64,000 bases of DNA. It comes from Omphiscola glabra. Taxonomy: Eukaryota; Mollusca; Gastropoda; Lymnaeidae. Where the stretch lies: assembly GCA_964017045.1 (NCBI GenBank), contig OZ024808.1, forward strand, positions 5,101,284-5,165,283, given 5' to 3'. The notes below the pieces were generated by a model, which saw only the letters and a list, made by a program, of their open reading frames with translations, did not search any database and was not told where the DNA came from. Position 1 is the stretch's first letter. Each line of letters opens with the position of its first letter. Shown here piece after piece: positions 22,798 to 34,005 of this stretch. The position numbers and the translations under genes were made by a program.

Positions 22798-23037
22798 TTA
22801 GTAACATTTGAGGTAACATTTGAAGTAACATTTGAGGTAACATTTGAGGTAACATTTGAGGTAACATGTGAGGTAACATTTGAGGTAACATTTGAGGTAA
22901 CATTTGAGGTAACATTTGAGGTAACATTTGAGGTAACATTTGAGGTAACATTTGAGGTAATATTTGAGGTAGCATTTGAGGTAACATTTGAGGTAACATT
23001 TGAGGTAACATTTGAGGTAACATTTGAGGTAACATTG
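22798..23037. repeat. Minisatellite, unit 12 bp, about 20 copies
   Basis: The unit is GAGGTAACATTT. Copies are almost identical. Confidence 0.97.
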
Positions 23038-23495
23038 TTGACTGCCAGATATTCTAGGCTTACTTCTACAAGACATCAGAATACCATATATTCTAGTCTT
23101 ACTTCTAATAGAGGTCAGACTTCCAGATATTCTAGGCTTACTTCTACAAGATGTCAGACTACCAGATATTCTAGTCTTACTTCTAATAGAGGTCAGACTG
23201 CCAGATATTCTAAGCGTACTTCTACTAGACGTCAGACTACCACATATTCTAGGCTTACTTCTACACTACAAGACGTCAGACTACCACATATTCTAGGCTT
23301 ACTTCTACAAGACGTCAGACTATCAGATATTCTAGTCTTACTTCTACTAGAAGTCAGACTACCAGATATTCTAGGCGTACTTCTACTTGACGTCAGACTA
23401 CCACATATTCTAGGCGTACTTCTACTAAACGTCAGACTACCACATATTCTAGGCTTACTTCTACTAGATGTCAGACTACCAGATATTCTTCTTGT
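23038..23495. repeat. Minisatellite, unit about 39 bp, about 12 copies
   Basis: The unit includes GACGTCAGACTACCAGATAT and TCTAGGCTTACTTCTAC. It directly abuts the 12-bp array. Confidence 0.94.
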
Positions 23496-24115
23496 AGTAT
23501 TATTTAAATATCGAAGGTCGGACATTTTCCCCAGCATTGTGTTTCGGTATATTAAGTGAAGCTTTTTGCTCCGATTGTCCCAGCCCAGCTATCATTTTAG
23601 ACGTCATCATATTGTCTAATTCATCGTCCTTGGGAACCTACAACCCTCCCCCACTCCGTATCAAACGCAGGTGATCCTCCAGCTAGGTGTGCATGACCTG
23701 ACATGTGCACATGCTCAATTTTTTTTATTTCCACAGCGCGCAACAGCCCCTGTGAGTTACAATGCACGCGCCGGCTTGCGACTAAGTACATAATCACACC
23801 AAGTGCTAGACGCTCAAAACAACAAGCAGCATCGCGGTCTGGGGAGCATTTGCCCCACAGCGCTGAAGGGTGGGACGCGGCCCGCATGGAGTGGTTAGTC
23901 CGGGTCTGAAATGGATAGTATTGTTTCAACAACGGAGTGTTAGACAAGTAAGGAGTCGAACCACCGGCGGCTCTAAACTTATGAACTCGAGATACAGGAA
24001 AGAAATAAAGATTTGGGGAAACATTGGTTTAATGAAATGGTGTGTTTGGGGTATATTTGATTTCTACCAGAGGTTCTACATTTACACCGAAGATGATGAG
24101 TGAATGGTTCGGACT
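23496..24115. other. Inter-array sequence, nothing recognised
   Basis: Comparatively GC-rich, unique-looking sequence (23600-23960). No splice-consistent exon or homology was recognised. Confidence 0.45.
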
Positions 24116-24116
24116 G

Positions 24117-24845
24117 AAGTTGTCAGGGCAGAAGTTCTCAGGACAGAAGTTCTCAGAACATAAGTTCTCGGGACATAAGTTTTCAGGACAGAAGTTCTCA
24201 GGACAGAAGTTCTCGGGACATAAGTTATCAGGACAGAAGTTCTCAGGACAGAAGTTCTCAGGACAGAAGTTCTCAGGACAGAAGTTCTCAGGACAGAAGT
24301 TCTCAGGACAGAAGTTCTCAGGACAGAAGTTCTCAGGATAGAGGTTCTCAGGACAGAGGTTCTCAGGACAGAAGTTGTCAGGGCACAAGTTCTCAGGACA
24401 GAAGTTCTCAGGACAGAAGTTCTCAGGACAGAAGTTCTCAGGACAGAAGTTCTCAGGACAGAAGTTCTCGGGACATAAGTTCTCAGGACAGAAGTTCTCA
24501 GGACAGAAGTTCTCAGGACAGAAGTTCTCAGGACAGAAGTTCTCAGGACAGAAGTTCTCAGGACAGAAGTTCTCAGGATAGAGGTTCTCAGGACAGAGGT
24601 TCTCAGGACAGAAGTTGTCAGGGCACAAGTTCTCAGGACAGAAGTTCTCAGGACAGAAGTTCTCAGGACAGAAGTTCTCAGGACAGAAGTTCTCAGGACA
24701 GAAGTTCTCAGGACAGAAGTTCTCAGGACAGAAGTTCTCAGGACAGAAGTTCTCAGGACAGAGGTTCTCAGGACAGAAGTTGTCAGGACAGAAGTTCTCA
24801 GGACAGAAATTCTCAGGACAGAAGTTCTCAGGACATAGGTTCTCA
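24117..24845. repeat. Minisatellite, unit 15 bp, about 48 copies, with a 240-bp higher-order repeat
   Basis: The unit is GGACAGAAGTTCTCA. The marker variant GGATAGAGGTTCTCAGGACA followed by GAAGTTGTCAGGGCACAAG occurs at about 24337 and again 240 bases later, so a 16-unit block was duplicated. Confidence 0.97.
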
Positions 24846-24920
24846 GACGATGTCTTGGATGGAGACTTGTCACAGACATTATGATAAGTCAGGGCTTCTA
24901 AAGTTTTTGAAGTTGGTTAT

Positions 24921-25190
24921 TTTGATACATTTGATAGAAAGGTATATTTCTGATAAATTTGATAGAAAGGTATATTTCTGATAAATTTGATAGAAAATGA
25001 TATTTCTGATAATACGATAAAAAGATATATTTCTGATACCATGATAGAAAGATATATGTCTAATACATTGATAGAAAGGTATATTTATGATTATACGATA
25101 TAAAAGTATATATTCCTGATAATACGATTGAAAGGTATATTTTTCATAGTACGAGAGAAAGGTAAATTTCCGATAATATGATAGAAAGGT
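24921..25190. repeat. Degenerate minisatellite, unit about 29-31 bp, about 9 copies
   Basis: The unit includes TGATAGAAAGGTATATTTCT and GATAATACGA variants. Confidence 0.88.
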
Positions 25191-25728
25191 GCTAGTCTAT
25201 TTGTTAAATATTGGTGCTAGTCTTTTGGTAAAATGTTGGTGCTAGTCTATTGGTAAAATGTTGGTGCTAGTCTATTGGTAAAATGTTGGTGCTAGTCTAT
25301 TGGTAAAATGTTGGTGCTAGTCTATTGGTAAAATGTTGGTGCTAGTCTATTGGTAAAATGTTGGTGCTAGTCTATTGGTAAAATGTTGGTGCTAGTCTAT
25401 TGGTAAAATGTTGGTGCTAGTCTATTGGTAAAATGTTGGTGCTAGTCTATTGGTAAAATGTTGGTGCTAGTCTATTGGTAAAATGTTGGTGCTAGTCTAT
25501 TGGTAAAATGTTGGTGCTAGTCTATTGGTAAAATGTTGGTGCTAGTCTATTGGTAAAATGTTGGTGCTAGTATATTGGTAAAATGTTGGTGCTAGTCTAT
25601 TGGTTAAATGTTGATGCTAGTCTATTGGTAAAATGTTGGTGCTAGTCTATTGGTAAAATGTTGGTGCTAGTCTATTGGTAAAATGTTGGTGCTAGTCTAT
25701 TGGTAAAATGTTGGTGCTAGTCTATTCA
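25187..25728. repeat. Minisatellite, unit 25 bp, about 22 copies, nearly perfect
   Basis: The unit is GGTGCTAGTCTATTGGTAAA plus ATGTT. Confidence 0.98.
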
Positions 25729-25746
25729 CTTAAGCCACCAAAACAC

Positions 25747-25912
25747 TGATGGAAGTCACCCATTACCCTGATGGAGGCCACCCTTTACCCTGACGGAGGC
25801 CACCCATTACCCTGATGGAGGCCACCCATTACCCTGATGGAGGCCACCCTTTACCCTGATGGAGGCCACCCATTACCCTGATGGAGGCCACCCATTACCC
25901 TGATGGAGGCCA
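25747..25912. repeat. Minisatellite, unit 22 bp, about 8 copies
   Basis: The unit is ACCCTGATGGAGGCCACCCA plus TT. Confidence 0.95.
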
Positions 25913-26029
25913 CCTCACTTGGCTTCGTCTAGCAACTTATAGGTGTCACCTAGCTTGAATAGCCACCCCCCTGCCCCACAATTTAAAGAAAATAATTCCG
26001 CCCGGCGCGTACCGCAACTCCTTAATTGC

Positions 26030-26362
26030 CCCCAAAGTTCTGTAACCCTCTTTCTACGCCACTGTTCACATTGCCCCCAAAGTTCTGTAACACTCTTTCT
26101 ACGCCACTGTTCACATTGCCCCCAAAGTTCTGTAACACCCTTTCTACGCCACTGTTTACAATGGCTCAAAGTTCTGTAACACTCTTTCTACGCCACTGTT
26201 CACATTGCCCTCAAAGTTCTGTAACACTCTTTCTACGCCACTGTTCACATTGCCCCCAAAGTTCTGTAACACTCTTTCTACGCCACTGTTCACATTGCCC
26301 CCAAAGTTCTGTAACATTCTTTCTACGCCACTGTTCACATTGCCCCCAAAGTTCTGTAGTTA
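26030..26362. repeat. Minisatellite, unit about 45 bp, about 7 copies
   Basis: The unit includes TTGCCCCCAAAGTTCTGTAA and CTACGCCACTGTTCACA. The word TACGCCACTG equals the inverted-end word of miniature elements elsewhere in the window (for example 35256-35265). Confidence 0.96.
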
Positions 26363-26461
26363 TTAGAAGTTTATAATATTTGTGTCGTAATATCTTGTTG
26401 TGGAAATCTTCTATTTTGTAAGCCGAATATTTACACATTTTAAGATACATAAGACTACAGG

Positions 26462-26540
26462 TTTATAGAGGTCAATGTTTATAGAGGTCAATCTTTATAG
26501 AGGTCAATTTTGTGTATAGAAGTTACTGTTTATAGAGGTC
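26462..26540. repeat. Short repeat, TTTATAGAGGTCAA words, about 4 copies
   Basis: TTTATAGAGGTCAA recurs at intervals of about 20 bases. Confidence 0.85.
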
Positions 26541-26577
26541 AAATATCGTACTCTCCTTTGTTCGTGTTGTCCAATTC

Positions 26578-26587
26578 TCTCTTCATT

Positions 26588-26620
<33 letters not shown>

Positions 26621-26705
26621 TTCTCTCCCAACTCTCTCTCTCTCTCACTCTGTCTCTCTCTCTTTCTGTCTGTGTCATTCTATCTCTCTGTCTCTCTCTC
26701 TTCCT
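26578..26705. repeat. (CT)n-rich microsatellite
   Basis: A CT dinucleotide run with scattered interruptions. Confidence 0.93.
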
Positions 26706-26709
26706 CTTT

Positions 26710-27587
26710 CATCTGAATCTACAATAAAATCATTGAATTAATGGGCCATAATTTGGGGCTGTTATTGGGGACCAGGGCAAAACAATCTCGGGCGGCACGT
26801 GTATAGTTGACCCCGATGTACGTGCATCAGATCACCCTGTATTGGCCTGGATATCATCAAATGAGACACAACCCCCACCCCCTCCCGATGGGTCTACGAA
26901 ATCCTGATATGTGGAGTCGAACCGTCTGGAATTATTATTTCTAGTTTACAAAACTACACTCCTTATACATATCGGAATATAAGAAGTGTCAAAATAAACA
27001 TAAAGATACAAGTTCAATGAATCGTAAATGTCCTTGACCCCTGAGTCCGCCGGTTATTTCATTCAAACTCTGATGGGTCTGAACGTCGGCCGGTGATCGA
27101 GATTTATTTGTTCCCTGGTATAGATTACCCGTCCTCAATGTCTACTGTGAGTCATCTTTTACTGGCTGGCACCCGGGCAACAAACAGGGCGGTGTAAGAT
27201 CAAGGGTTGGCGTAGAAATAAATAAGCCACGCATGTGTGTCTGTATGTATGTGGCTCTGTGTCTGTGTGCCATTATGTTCTGATTGTAAATATAAGGAGA
27301 TATGCAGCGATTTCAAGTCATCCTAATGATTGGTTTCTCTTTGGTTGGACTACGTGAACTCTACAAGGAACGTAATGGTGGTTTGGAAGGGGGGGGGGGG
27401 GGGCAGACGGCGGCGGGGCTAAGGGTCTGAGTGTGAGTGTCGCAAATAAAACACGATGCTCCATAATATCAGGTTGTGATGATGTGGGGGGGGGGGTCAT
27501 GGTGATTTCGGGGGTGGGGAGGACGCTGACCCCCCTGAACAGTACGCCATAGCTTGGTATACTAAAGAAAGTACTGCAGGGATTGTG
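26710..27587. other. Inter-array sequence, nothing recognised
   Basis: Mixed sequence with G-runs at about 27390-27402 and 27486-27496. No gene was recognised. Confidence 0.5.
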
Positions 27588-28506
27588 GGTAGGGTGGGGT
27601 CTGTCAGTTAACATTGTGTGGAGGGTGGGGTCTGTCAGTTAACATTGTGTGGAGGGTGGGGTCTGTCAGTTAACATTGTAGGGAGGGTGGGGTCTGTCAG
27701 TTAACATTGTAGGGAGGGTGGGTTCTGTCAGTTAACATTGTAGGGAGGGTGGGGTCTGTCAGTTAACATTGTGTGGAGGATGGGGTCTGTCAGTTAACAT
27801 TGTGTGGAGGGTGGGGTCTGTCAGTTAACATTGTGTGGAGGATGGGGTCTGTCAGTTAAAATTGTAAGGAGGGTGGGATCTGTCAGTTAACATTGTAGGG
27901 AGGGTGGGGTCTGTCAGTTAACAGTGTAGGGAGGGTGGGGTCTGTCAGTTAACATTGTGTGGAGGGTGGGGTCTGTCAGTTAACATTGTGTGGAGGGTGG
28001 GGTATGTCAGTTAACATTGTGTGGAGGGTGGGGTCTGTCAGTTAACATTGTAGGGAGGGTGGGATCTGTCAGTTAACATTGTAGGGAGGGTGGGGTCTGT
28101 CAGTTAACATTGTAGGGAGGGTGGGGTCTGTCAGTTAACATTGTGTGGACGATGGGGTCTGTCAGTTAACATTGTAGGGAGGGTGGGGTCTGTCAGTTAA
28201 CATTGTGTAGAGGGTGGCGTCTGTCAGTTAACATTGTGTGGAGGGTGGGGTCTGTCAGTTAACATTGTGTGGAGGGTGGGGTCTGTCAGTTAAAATTGTG
28301 TGGAGGGTGGGGTCTGTCAGTTAACATTGTGTGGAGGGTGGGGTCTGTCAGTTAACATTGTGTGGAGGGCTGGGTCTGTCAGTTAACATTGTAGGGAGGG
28401 TGGGGTCTGTCAGTTAACATTGTAGGGAGGGTGGGGTCTGTCAGTTAACATTGTGTGGAGGATGGGGTCTGTCAGTTAACATTGTGTGGAGGATGGGGTC
28501 TGTGGG
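27588..28506. repeat. Minisatellite, unit 31 bp, about 30 copies, G-rich plus strand
   Basis: The unit includes GGAGGGTGGGGTCTGTCAGT and TAACATTGTGT or TAACATTGTAG. Each unit has two or three G-runs on the non-template strand of the FABP gene. Confidence 0.98.
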
Positions 28507-28567
28507 TGCCATCAAATAACTTTGAGATCTATCTAGATATAATGTGTGATTATCTAGAGATGTTTTT

Positions 28568-28640
28568 TGGATTAATTAGGTATAATGTTGGATTAACTAG
28601 GTATAATGTTGGATTAACTAGACATAATGTTGTATTAATT
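28568..28640. repeat. Short repeat, unit about 21 bp, about 4 copies
   Basis: The unit is TAATGTTGGATTAACTAGG. Confidence 0.88.
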
Positions 28641-28914
28641 AATGATAATATTTTATAATTTTGGATTAAAGAGAGGTAATGTTGAAATAATATTCGATTA
28701 CCTAGTCTCCAGAGTCTACGCCCCCCACTCGGCAGTTCTGACGTAATCGATGTTACAAACTAGTCACTCTTTCCTCTTTGTTATCGTTATTATACTTCCT
28801 GGCATATCGCAATCCGAATGCGGCCGCATCCCCAGGGGGCGGGTGGTGGGGAGGTAAAACCACATGTGGACACGTGCGTGGGAAAAAAATTCTTATTTCG
28901 TGCTGACGTCCCCA

Positions 28915-29055
28915 ACAGCGGTTATCAGGTCGCGTTGACATTGTGACGTCATAAAGACAATGTATAGCAGAGGTCATCAGGCCACGATGACATTGTGACG
29001 TCATACGGACAATGCCTAGCAGCGGTCATCAGGTCACGATGACATTGTGACGTGA
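28915..29055. repeat. Tandem repeat, unit about 52-57 bp, about 2.5 copies, with TGACGTCA
   Basis: The unit includes GGTCATCAGGTCACGATGAC and ATTGTGACGTCAT. TGACGTCA lies at 28944-28951 and 28996-29003, and a one-base variant follows at about 29048. Confidence 0.88.
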
Positions 29056-29770
29056 TCAAGCCCATACGTGTCACAGGACAAGTTGTTGAGGACGGGGATC
29101 GCTGGACTTCAATAGCGATCACCATCACGACCCCTGGGCGCCAACATGTAGACAAAGATGTAAGCTGGTCACCTTCAAGCCCCCTGGGCCCCAAAAGGTA
29201 AACAAAGTTATAAACTTATCAAGATTGAGAGAGGTAAACTGTTGGCCCTGATCTTGTGAGGAGAAAACATTTGCGTGTGTCCGTGTGTCTTTAAGTATGA
29301 TTTTTTCAGTTGCTGTAGTGTTCCAATGGCGACCCAGAAATGTCTTTAGAGGAATTCTAGTATTTTCCCCACCATAAATTGCCATTTAAGATCGTATGTA
29401 GTTAAAGTTGATACCAAACAAAGACACATACACAAATAAAATAAAATCAGACTCTGGCTACGCTACAATATCCCAACGGCAGTTTGTCATGACACAACGG
29501 AAGTATTACGTTACTAATCCCGTGGAGGTTAGGATCTGCACTCGTGAGGTGTTGAATAGGCAGACATCATTTCCCGATTACAATTCTAACAGAAGTCCAT
29601 TCTTCGTGCAATGATTGCCTCCCATTCACAGCTGCAATAACCTCCCTTTATTAGATAAATCACATCAGCAGCGAGGTTATATTTCCTGCAGCTGTTGAAA
29701 TCTGGTAATTATTACCACCGCCCCCCCCCACACACACAAACGACACAGACATAAACACATTTGACACAGT
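29056..29770. other. Inter-repeat sequence, nothing recognised
   Basis: CCCCTGGGCGCCAA / CCCCTGGGCCCCAA is duplicated at about 29130 and 29180. No gene was recognised. Confidence 0.5.
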
Positions 29771-29779
29771 TATAATTAC

Positions 29780-29908
29780 CAGTGGGCCCCGCACTTTATT
29801 TTCTAATACAAAATCTTAATTTTTCACTTATTATCCTTATCCCTAAGCGGACTGGGCCCGGCGCAATCCGTTTCGCATAGGGCCCCGCAATCGTTAGGGC
29901 TGGCCCTG
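29780..29908 (-). mobile_element. Truncated copy of the CAGGGCCG hAT-type miniature element
   Basis: It matches, in reverse orientation, the element at 43974-44159 (shared words GTGGGCCCCGCACTTT, TTTTCTAATACAAAA, CAATCCGTTTCGCATAGGGC). It keeps the GGCCCTG end at 29908 and lacks the other end. No target duplication. Confidence 0.75.
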
Positions 29909-29910
29909 AC

Positions 29911-30110
29911 TGCAGCAATGCAGCTGTTTTAGCTGTTTGGGAGTTCTGGGAATGATACAAGACAGCAATGCAGCTGTTTTAGCTGTTTGGGAGTTCTGGG
30001 AATGATACAAGACAGCAATGAAGATGTTTTAGCTGTTTGGGAGTTCTGGGAATGATACAAGACAGCAATGAAGATGTTTTAGCTGTTCGGGAGTTCTGGG
30101 AATGATATTA
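29911..30110. repeat. Minisatellite, unit 50 bp, 4 copies
   Basis: The unit includes GACAGCAATGCAGCTGTTTT and GGGAGTTCTGGGAATGATAC. It starts next to the end of the truncated miniature element. Confidence 0.96.
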
Positions 30111-30178
30111 GACAGATAAACGAGAAGCTAAGATCTAGCATTATATTCATTACTTAATTGGAGACATTTACATAAGTT

Positions 30179-31142
30179 TCATGATATCACTGGAGTACTT
30201 CATTACGATATCACTGGAGTACTTCATTATGATATCACTGGAGTACTTCATTATTATATCACTAGAGTACTTCATTATGATATCACTGGGGCACTTCATT
30301 ATGATATCACTGGAGTAATTCATTAGGATATCACTGGAGTACTTCATTATGATATCACTGGAGTACTTCATTATGATATTATTGGAGTACTTCATTATGA
30401 TATCACTGGAGTACTTCATTATGATATCACTGGAGTACTTCATTATGATATCACTGGAGTACTTCATTACGATATCACTGGAGTAATTCATTAGGATATC
30501 ACTGGAGTACTTCATTATTATATCACTAGAGTACTTCATTATGATATCACTGGGGCACTTCATTATGATATCACTGGAGTACTTCATTAGGATATCACTG
30601 GAGTACTTCATTATGATATCACTGGAGTACTTCATTATGATATCATTGGAGTACTTCATTATGATATCACTGGAGTACTTCATTATGATATCACTGGAGT
30701 ACTTCATTATGATATCACTGGAGTACTTCATTACGATATCACTGGAGTACTTCATTAGGATATCACTGGGGCACTTCATTATGATATCACTGGAGTACTT
30801 CATTATGATATCATTGGAGTACTTCATTATGATATCACTGGAGTACTTCATTATGATATCACTGGAGTACTTCATTACGATATCACTGGAGTACTTCATT
30901 ATGATATCACTGGAGTACTTCATTATGATATCACTGGAGTACTTCATTACGATATCACTGGAGTACTTCATTAGGATATCACTGGAGTACTTCATTATTA
31001 TATCACTAGAGTACTTCATTATGATATCACTGGAGTACTTCATTATGATATCACTGGAGTACTTCATTATGATATCACTGGCGTACTTCATTATGATATC
31101 ACTGGCGTACTTCATTATGATATCACTGGCGTACTTCATTAT
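30179..31142. repeat. Minisatellite, unit 24 bp, about 40 copies, with higher-order blocks
   Basis: The unit is GATATCACTGGAGTACTTCA plus TTAT. The rare variant TTATTATATCACTAGAG recurs at 30251, 30515 and 30995, that is 11 and 20 units apart. Confidence 0.98.
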
Positions 31143-31202
31143 GCTCATGGAACTTAAGTTCAGTTTAATGTTTGAAACTCGGCTTATCATTGCAGCGGTT
31201 AT

Positions 31203-31895
31203 AAATCAACAAACCCTGAGAACAAAGTTTGTCGAATAAATCCTTTATCTAATGTAACATCGAGCCATGGGGAGGGGGGTGGTGTGGAGCTGAACTTTTG
31301 ACAAACCATGCTTACAAGTAACACACTTTATAATAATCCCAATTATTGCTTCTCCCCAGGGCCAAATTTAGACTTTCTGAGGTCCAAAGTTGATCAAAGT
31401 CCAGAAGCCCCTTGCCGTGTGAAATGACACGCGGTGCACAAAGTCAGATAATATATATATATAGCAAGCAGATTATGAGGCCCTAAGGCGTAGCTTATTT
31501 AGCGTATACGTAAATACGGCACTGCCAACACACCCTTCTTTTTAAAAAAGGCTCGCAAACGCATTTTTGTTCCCGCAACTGAATTATAATAATATTGAAA
31601 TGACCAACCTGCATTTCACCACAGATTTCTTTCACCAACTATTCCAGAAAAACAAAAGAACAAACGCACTTGCGAAATTTAATTTTTTTTAAATGGAAAA
31701 ACCTGATTTTGGGGTTTGGGATGGGGGTGGGGCTTCAAATTTGAAAAAAATATCTTATCATCTGCATCGAGTCTATCCGCCAACTTTCAGCTCGATAGTT
31801 TGACGGGAAGGGGGTCAATTAGCCGTCCGAAGATTTCGCCTGCCACAAACGAAAGTGAAGTTAATATAAATGATTTAAAAAGAATATTCCGTAAT
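31203..31895 (+). mobile_element. Dispersed repeat R2, longest uninterrupted copy
   Basis: It matches 13312-14235 in order: CCCTGAGAACAAAGTTTG, TTTGACAAACCATG, TTCACCAACTATTCCAG, then GGGAAGGGGGTCAATTAGCC and GTCCGAAGATTT. It carries an inserted piece (about 31358-31545, beginning CAGGGCCAAATTTAG) not seen in the other copy. It directly follows the 24-bp array. Confidence 0.65.
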
Positions 31896-31915
31896 TTTTT
31901 GTAGACGATCTAAGT

Positions 31916-32340
31916 CAGGGGGATCAAACTCGCGGCCCGCGGGTCATTTGAGGCCCGCAAAACGATATTTGCAAAGGTTAGTGTTAATGCGGTTCGCTCT
32001 TTTTCTCCATTTTCATATCTCACATCAATGACGGGGACTCGTAGCACACGTTCAAAGAATACTGCAAGGGTAGGGTGTGGAAGAGGACGTTGCTCTACGC
32101 TGCATTATCCATCAGCAGGTCCTTTGCAGCAAATGTCTCAAGTTTGACAATGTGATGTCTGACTTTGAGAAATGCATCAACCGTAACAGACCCAGGGGCT
32201 TGAGCATCGGCAGTTCTGCACCTTTTTAGAGGAAATAGAGTCAGAATATGAGGATGTTATCCACTTTACCGAGGTACTTTGGCTTAGTAGAGGAAACGTC
32301 CTGATCATGTTTTTTTGAGGTGAGAAAAGTGCTGAGTAAC
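31916..32340 (+). pseudogene. hAT transposon remnant with broken transposase fragment
   Basis: A hAT-type end (CAGGGGGATCAAACTCGCGG, followed by a CCCGCGGGTC motif) stands at 31916. From about 32087 three plus-strand frames in succession read like the catalytic half of GTF2IRD2/EPM2AIP1-like hAT transposases. First comes ALRCIIHQQVLCSKCLKFDN, then FLEEIESEYEDVIHFTEVLW with LSRGNVL, then FFEVRKVLSN. The H-x-E-V-x-W-L-S-R-G block is typical of that family. At least two frameshifts (near 32200 and in the T-run near 32316) and missing upstream and downstream parts show it is dead. The far end is not found, and a small tandem repeat begins at about 32372. Confidence 0.75.
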
Positions 32341-32371
32341 GGATTGTAGACTCTAATGAACACGTCACTGG

Positions 32372-32445
32372 ATGGACGGAATGATGAATGGATGGAATGA
32401 TGGATGGACGGAATGATGAATGGATGAAATGATGGATGGACGGGT
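32372..32445. repeat. Short tandem repeat, GGATGGACGGAATGATGAAT words
   Basis: About four imperfect copies of an 18-24-bp unit. Confidence 0.88.
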
Positions 32446-32561
32446 GCACGTGTGTAGAGGAAACATTGATGCATAGATGCGTGAATTGATGAAATTATTT
32501 ATTTGTTGAATTTGAGACTCAATCAAGGTCAACACGTGAAACATGCGTGGTAGAACTGTAG

Positions 32562-32870
32562 GAAAACAGTGGGCGTTCAAACAAACAGTGGGCGTTCAAA
32601 CAAACAGTGGGCGTTAAAACAAACAGTGGGCGTTCAAACAAACATTGGGCGCTTAAATAAACAGTGGGCGTTCAAACAAACAGTGGGCGTTCAAACAAAC
32701 AGTGGGCTTTAAAACAAACAGTGGGCGTTCAAACAAACAGTGGGCGTTCAAACAAACAGTGAGCGTCAAAACAAACAGTGGGCGTTCAAACAAACAGTGG
32801 GCGTTCAAACAAAGAGTGTGCGTTCAAACAAACAGTGGGCGTTCAAACAATGGGTGCTCAAACGTTCGCC
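32562..32870. repeat. Minisatellite, unit 19 bp, about 16 copies
   Basis: The unit is ACAAACAGTGGGCGTTCAA. Confidence 0.96.
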
Positions 32871-33027
32871 ACAGTGAACTTCTTAGCGCCACATGTCCAC
32901 ACTATGGACCGCGAAGCGGCACGCGCCAAACGCCGAGCCACTACGAAAACCTAGCCCACCCCACCCCCTCCCGCCCCGCCCAATCTCGACAGTCGGACTG
33001 AGATGGAGGCCATAACAACGAAAGAGC

Positions 33028-33204
33028 CTTATGCAGATCGTGTTACCTAAGCATCAACAGATCGTGTTACCTAAGCATCAACAGATCGTTTTACCTAAGC
33101 ATCAACAGATCGTGTTACCTAAGCATCAACAGATCGTGTTACCTAAGCATCAACAGATCATGTTACCTAAGCATCAACAGATCGTGTTACCTAAGCATCA
33201 ACAG
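33028..33204. repeat. Minisatellite, unit 24 bp, about 7 copies
   Basis: The unit is ATCGTGTTACCTAAGCATCA plus ACAG. Confidence 0.97.
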
Positions 33205-34005
33205 TGACAGAACTCCTTAGAGTTTGGGACGGATATAATCAGAAGGTCCAGTGACATAGAAATCAGTCTCTGAAATTTCATCAACTTCCAATACAGATGT
33301 GAAACCACATTCATATTCAGACATCACACTGATTAGCTGCATAACACCATTTACAGCTATGCCTAACAGAACTATATTCATACCCATGCCAAACGTAACA
33401 CCATTTACACCCAGGTCTAACATCCTCATCCTAAATTCCATCCAAAACAACACCGCACACCTATTATCGTTATAATCCCATCGGCATACAGATCTAAATT
33501 CAATATCCTTTTAATCCTATCCACATCCACACAGCGCACCCATTAACCTGCCACCCCACTGGCAGACGTCTTGGCTGATACATGTTGACTAATGTAATAA
33601 TAGCATTCACGTATAGCTCCGCCTGCTACCCATTAGCATACTGTCTGGCCCCTAGATATGGTATGTCGGGGACTCTCAAACAATGCCCCAGTTAGTGGTA
33701 TGTAAGGAGTTCCGAAACGGACCATGAGGGATGGTGTTTAAGGATGTCCCTGGCTCCTGGGTCTCTTTGCCTAGATCTGTATTGAGTTCTGACACACTGG
33801 TTACCTGGACTTGGTTCAAGTATAAAAATACTAAAATAGTCAACGTTAGCATAAGCTGATTTTTCTGTAGTTTGAGGATCCGTGGCTGGGTATGCAAGAA
33901 GCTCAAACAGTGGGGACCTGTATTTTTTTTTATGATAGTGGTCCTCACACTGTGTACAAAGTAATGTGCGTGCCATTGTAATAAGCATGTCAGGGGTACT
34001 ACATA
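33205..34005. other. Inter-array sequence, nothing recognised
   Basis: A weak internal duplication (CGTAACACCATTTACA-like words at about 33340 and 33390). A 78-codon minus-strand frame (33217-33453) has no recognisable homology and is not called. Confidence 0.45.

Noticed and set aside
23703..23947. Short frames on both strands in a GC-richer segment
   Set aside because: No splice-consistent structure, no recognised homology, and open on both strands by base composition.
25187..25728. Possible CRISPR array
   Set aside because: The 25-bp units are contiguous with no unique spacers and the context is an animal intron.
30168..31239. 340-codon minus-strand and 232-codon plus-strand frames
   Set aside because: Both translate only the 24-bp minisatellite unit.
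33217..33453. 78-codon minus-strand frame outside the main arrays
   Set aside because: Low-complexity, Met/Val/Gly-rich, no recognised domain, and it overlaps a weak internal duplication.
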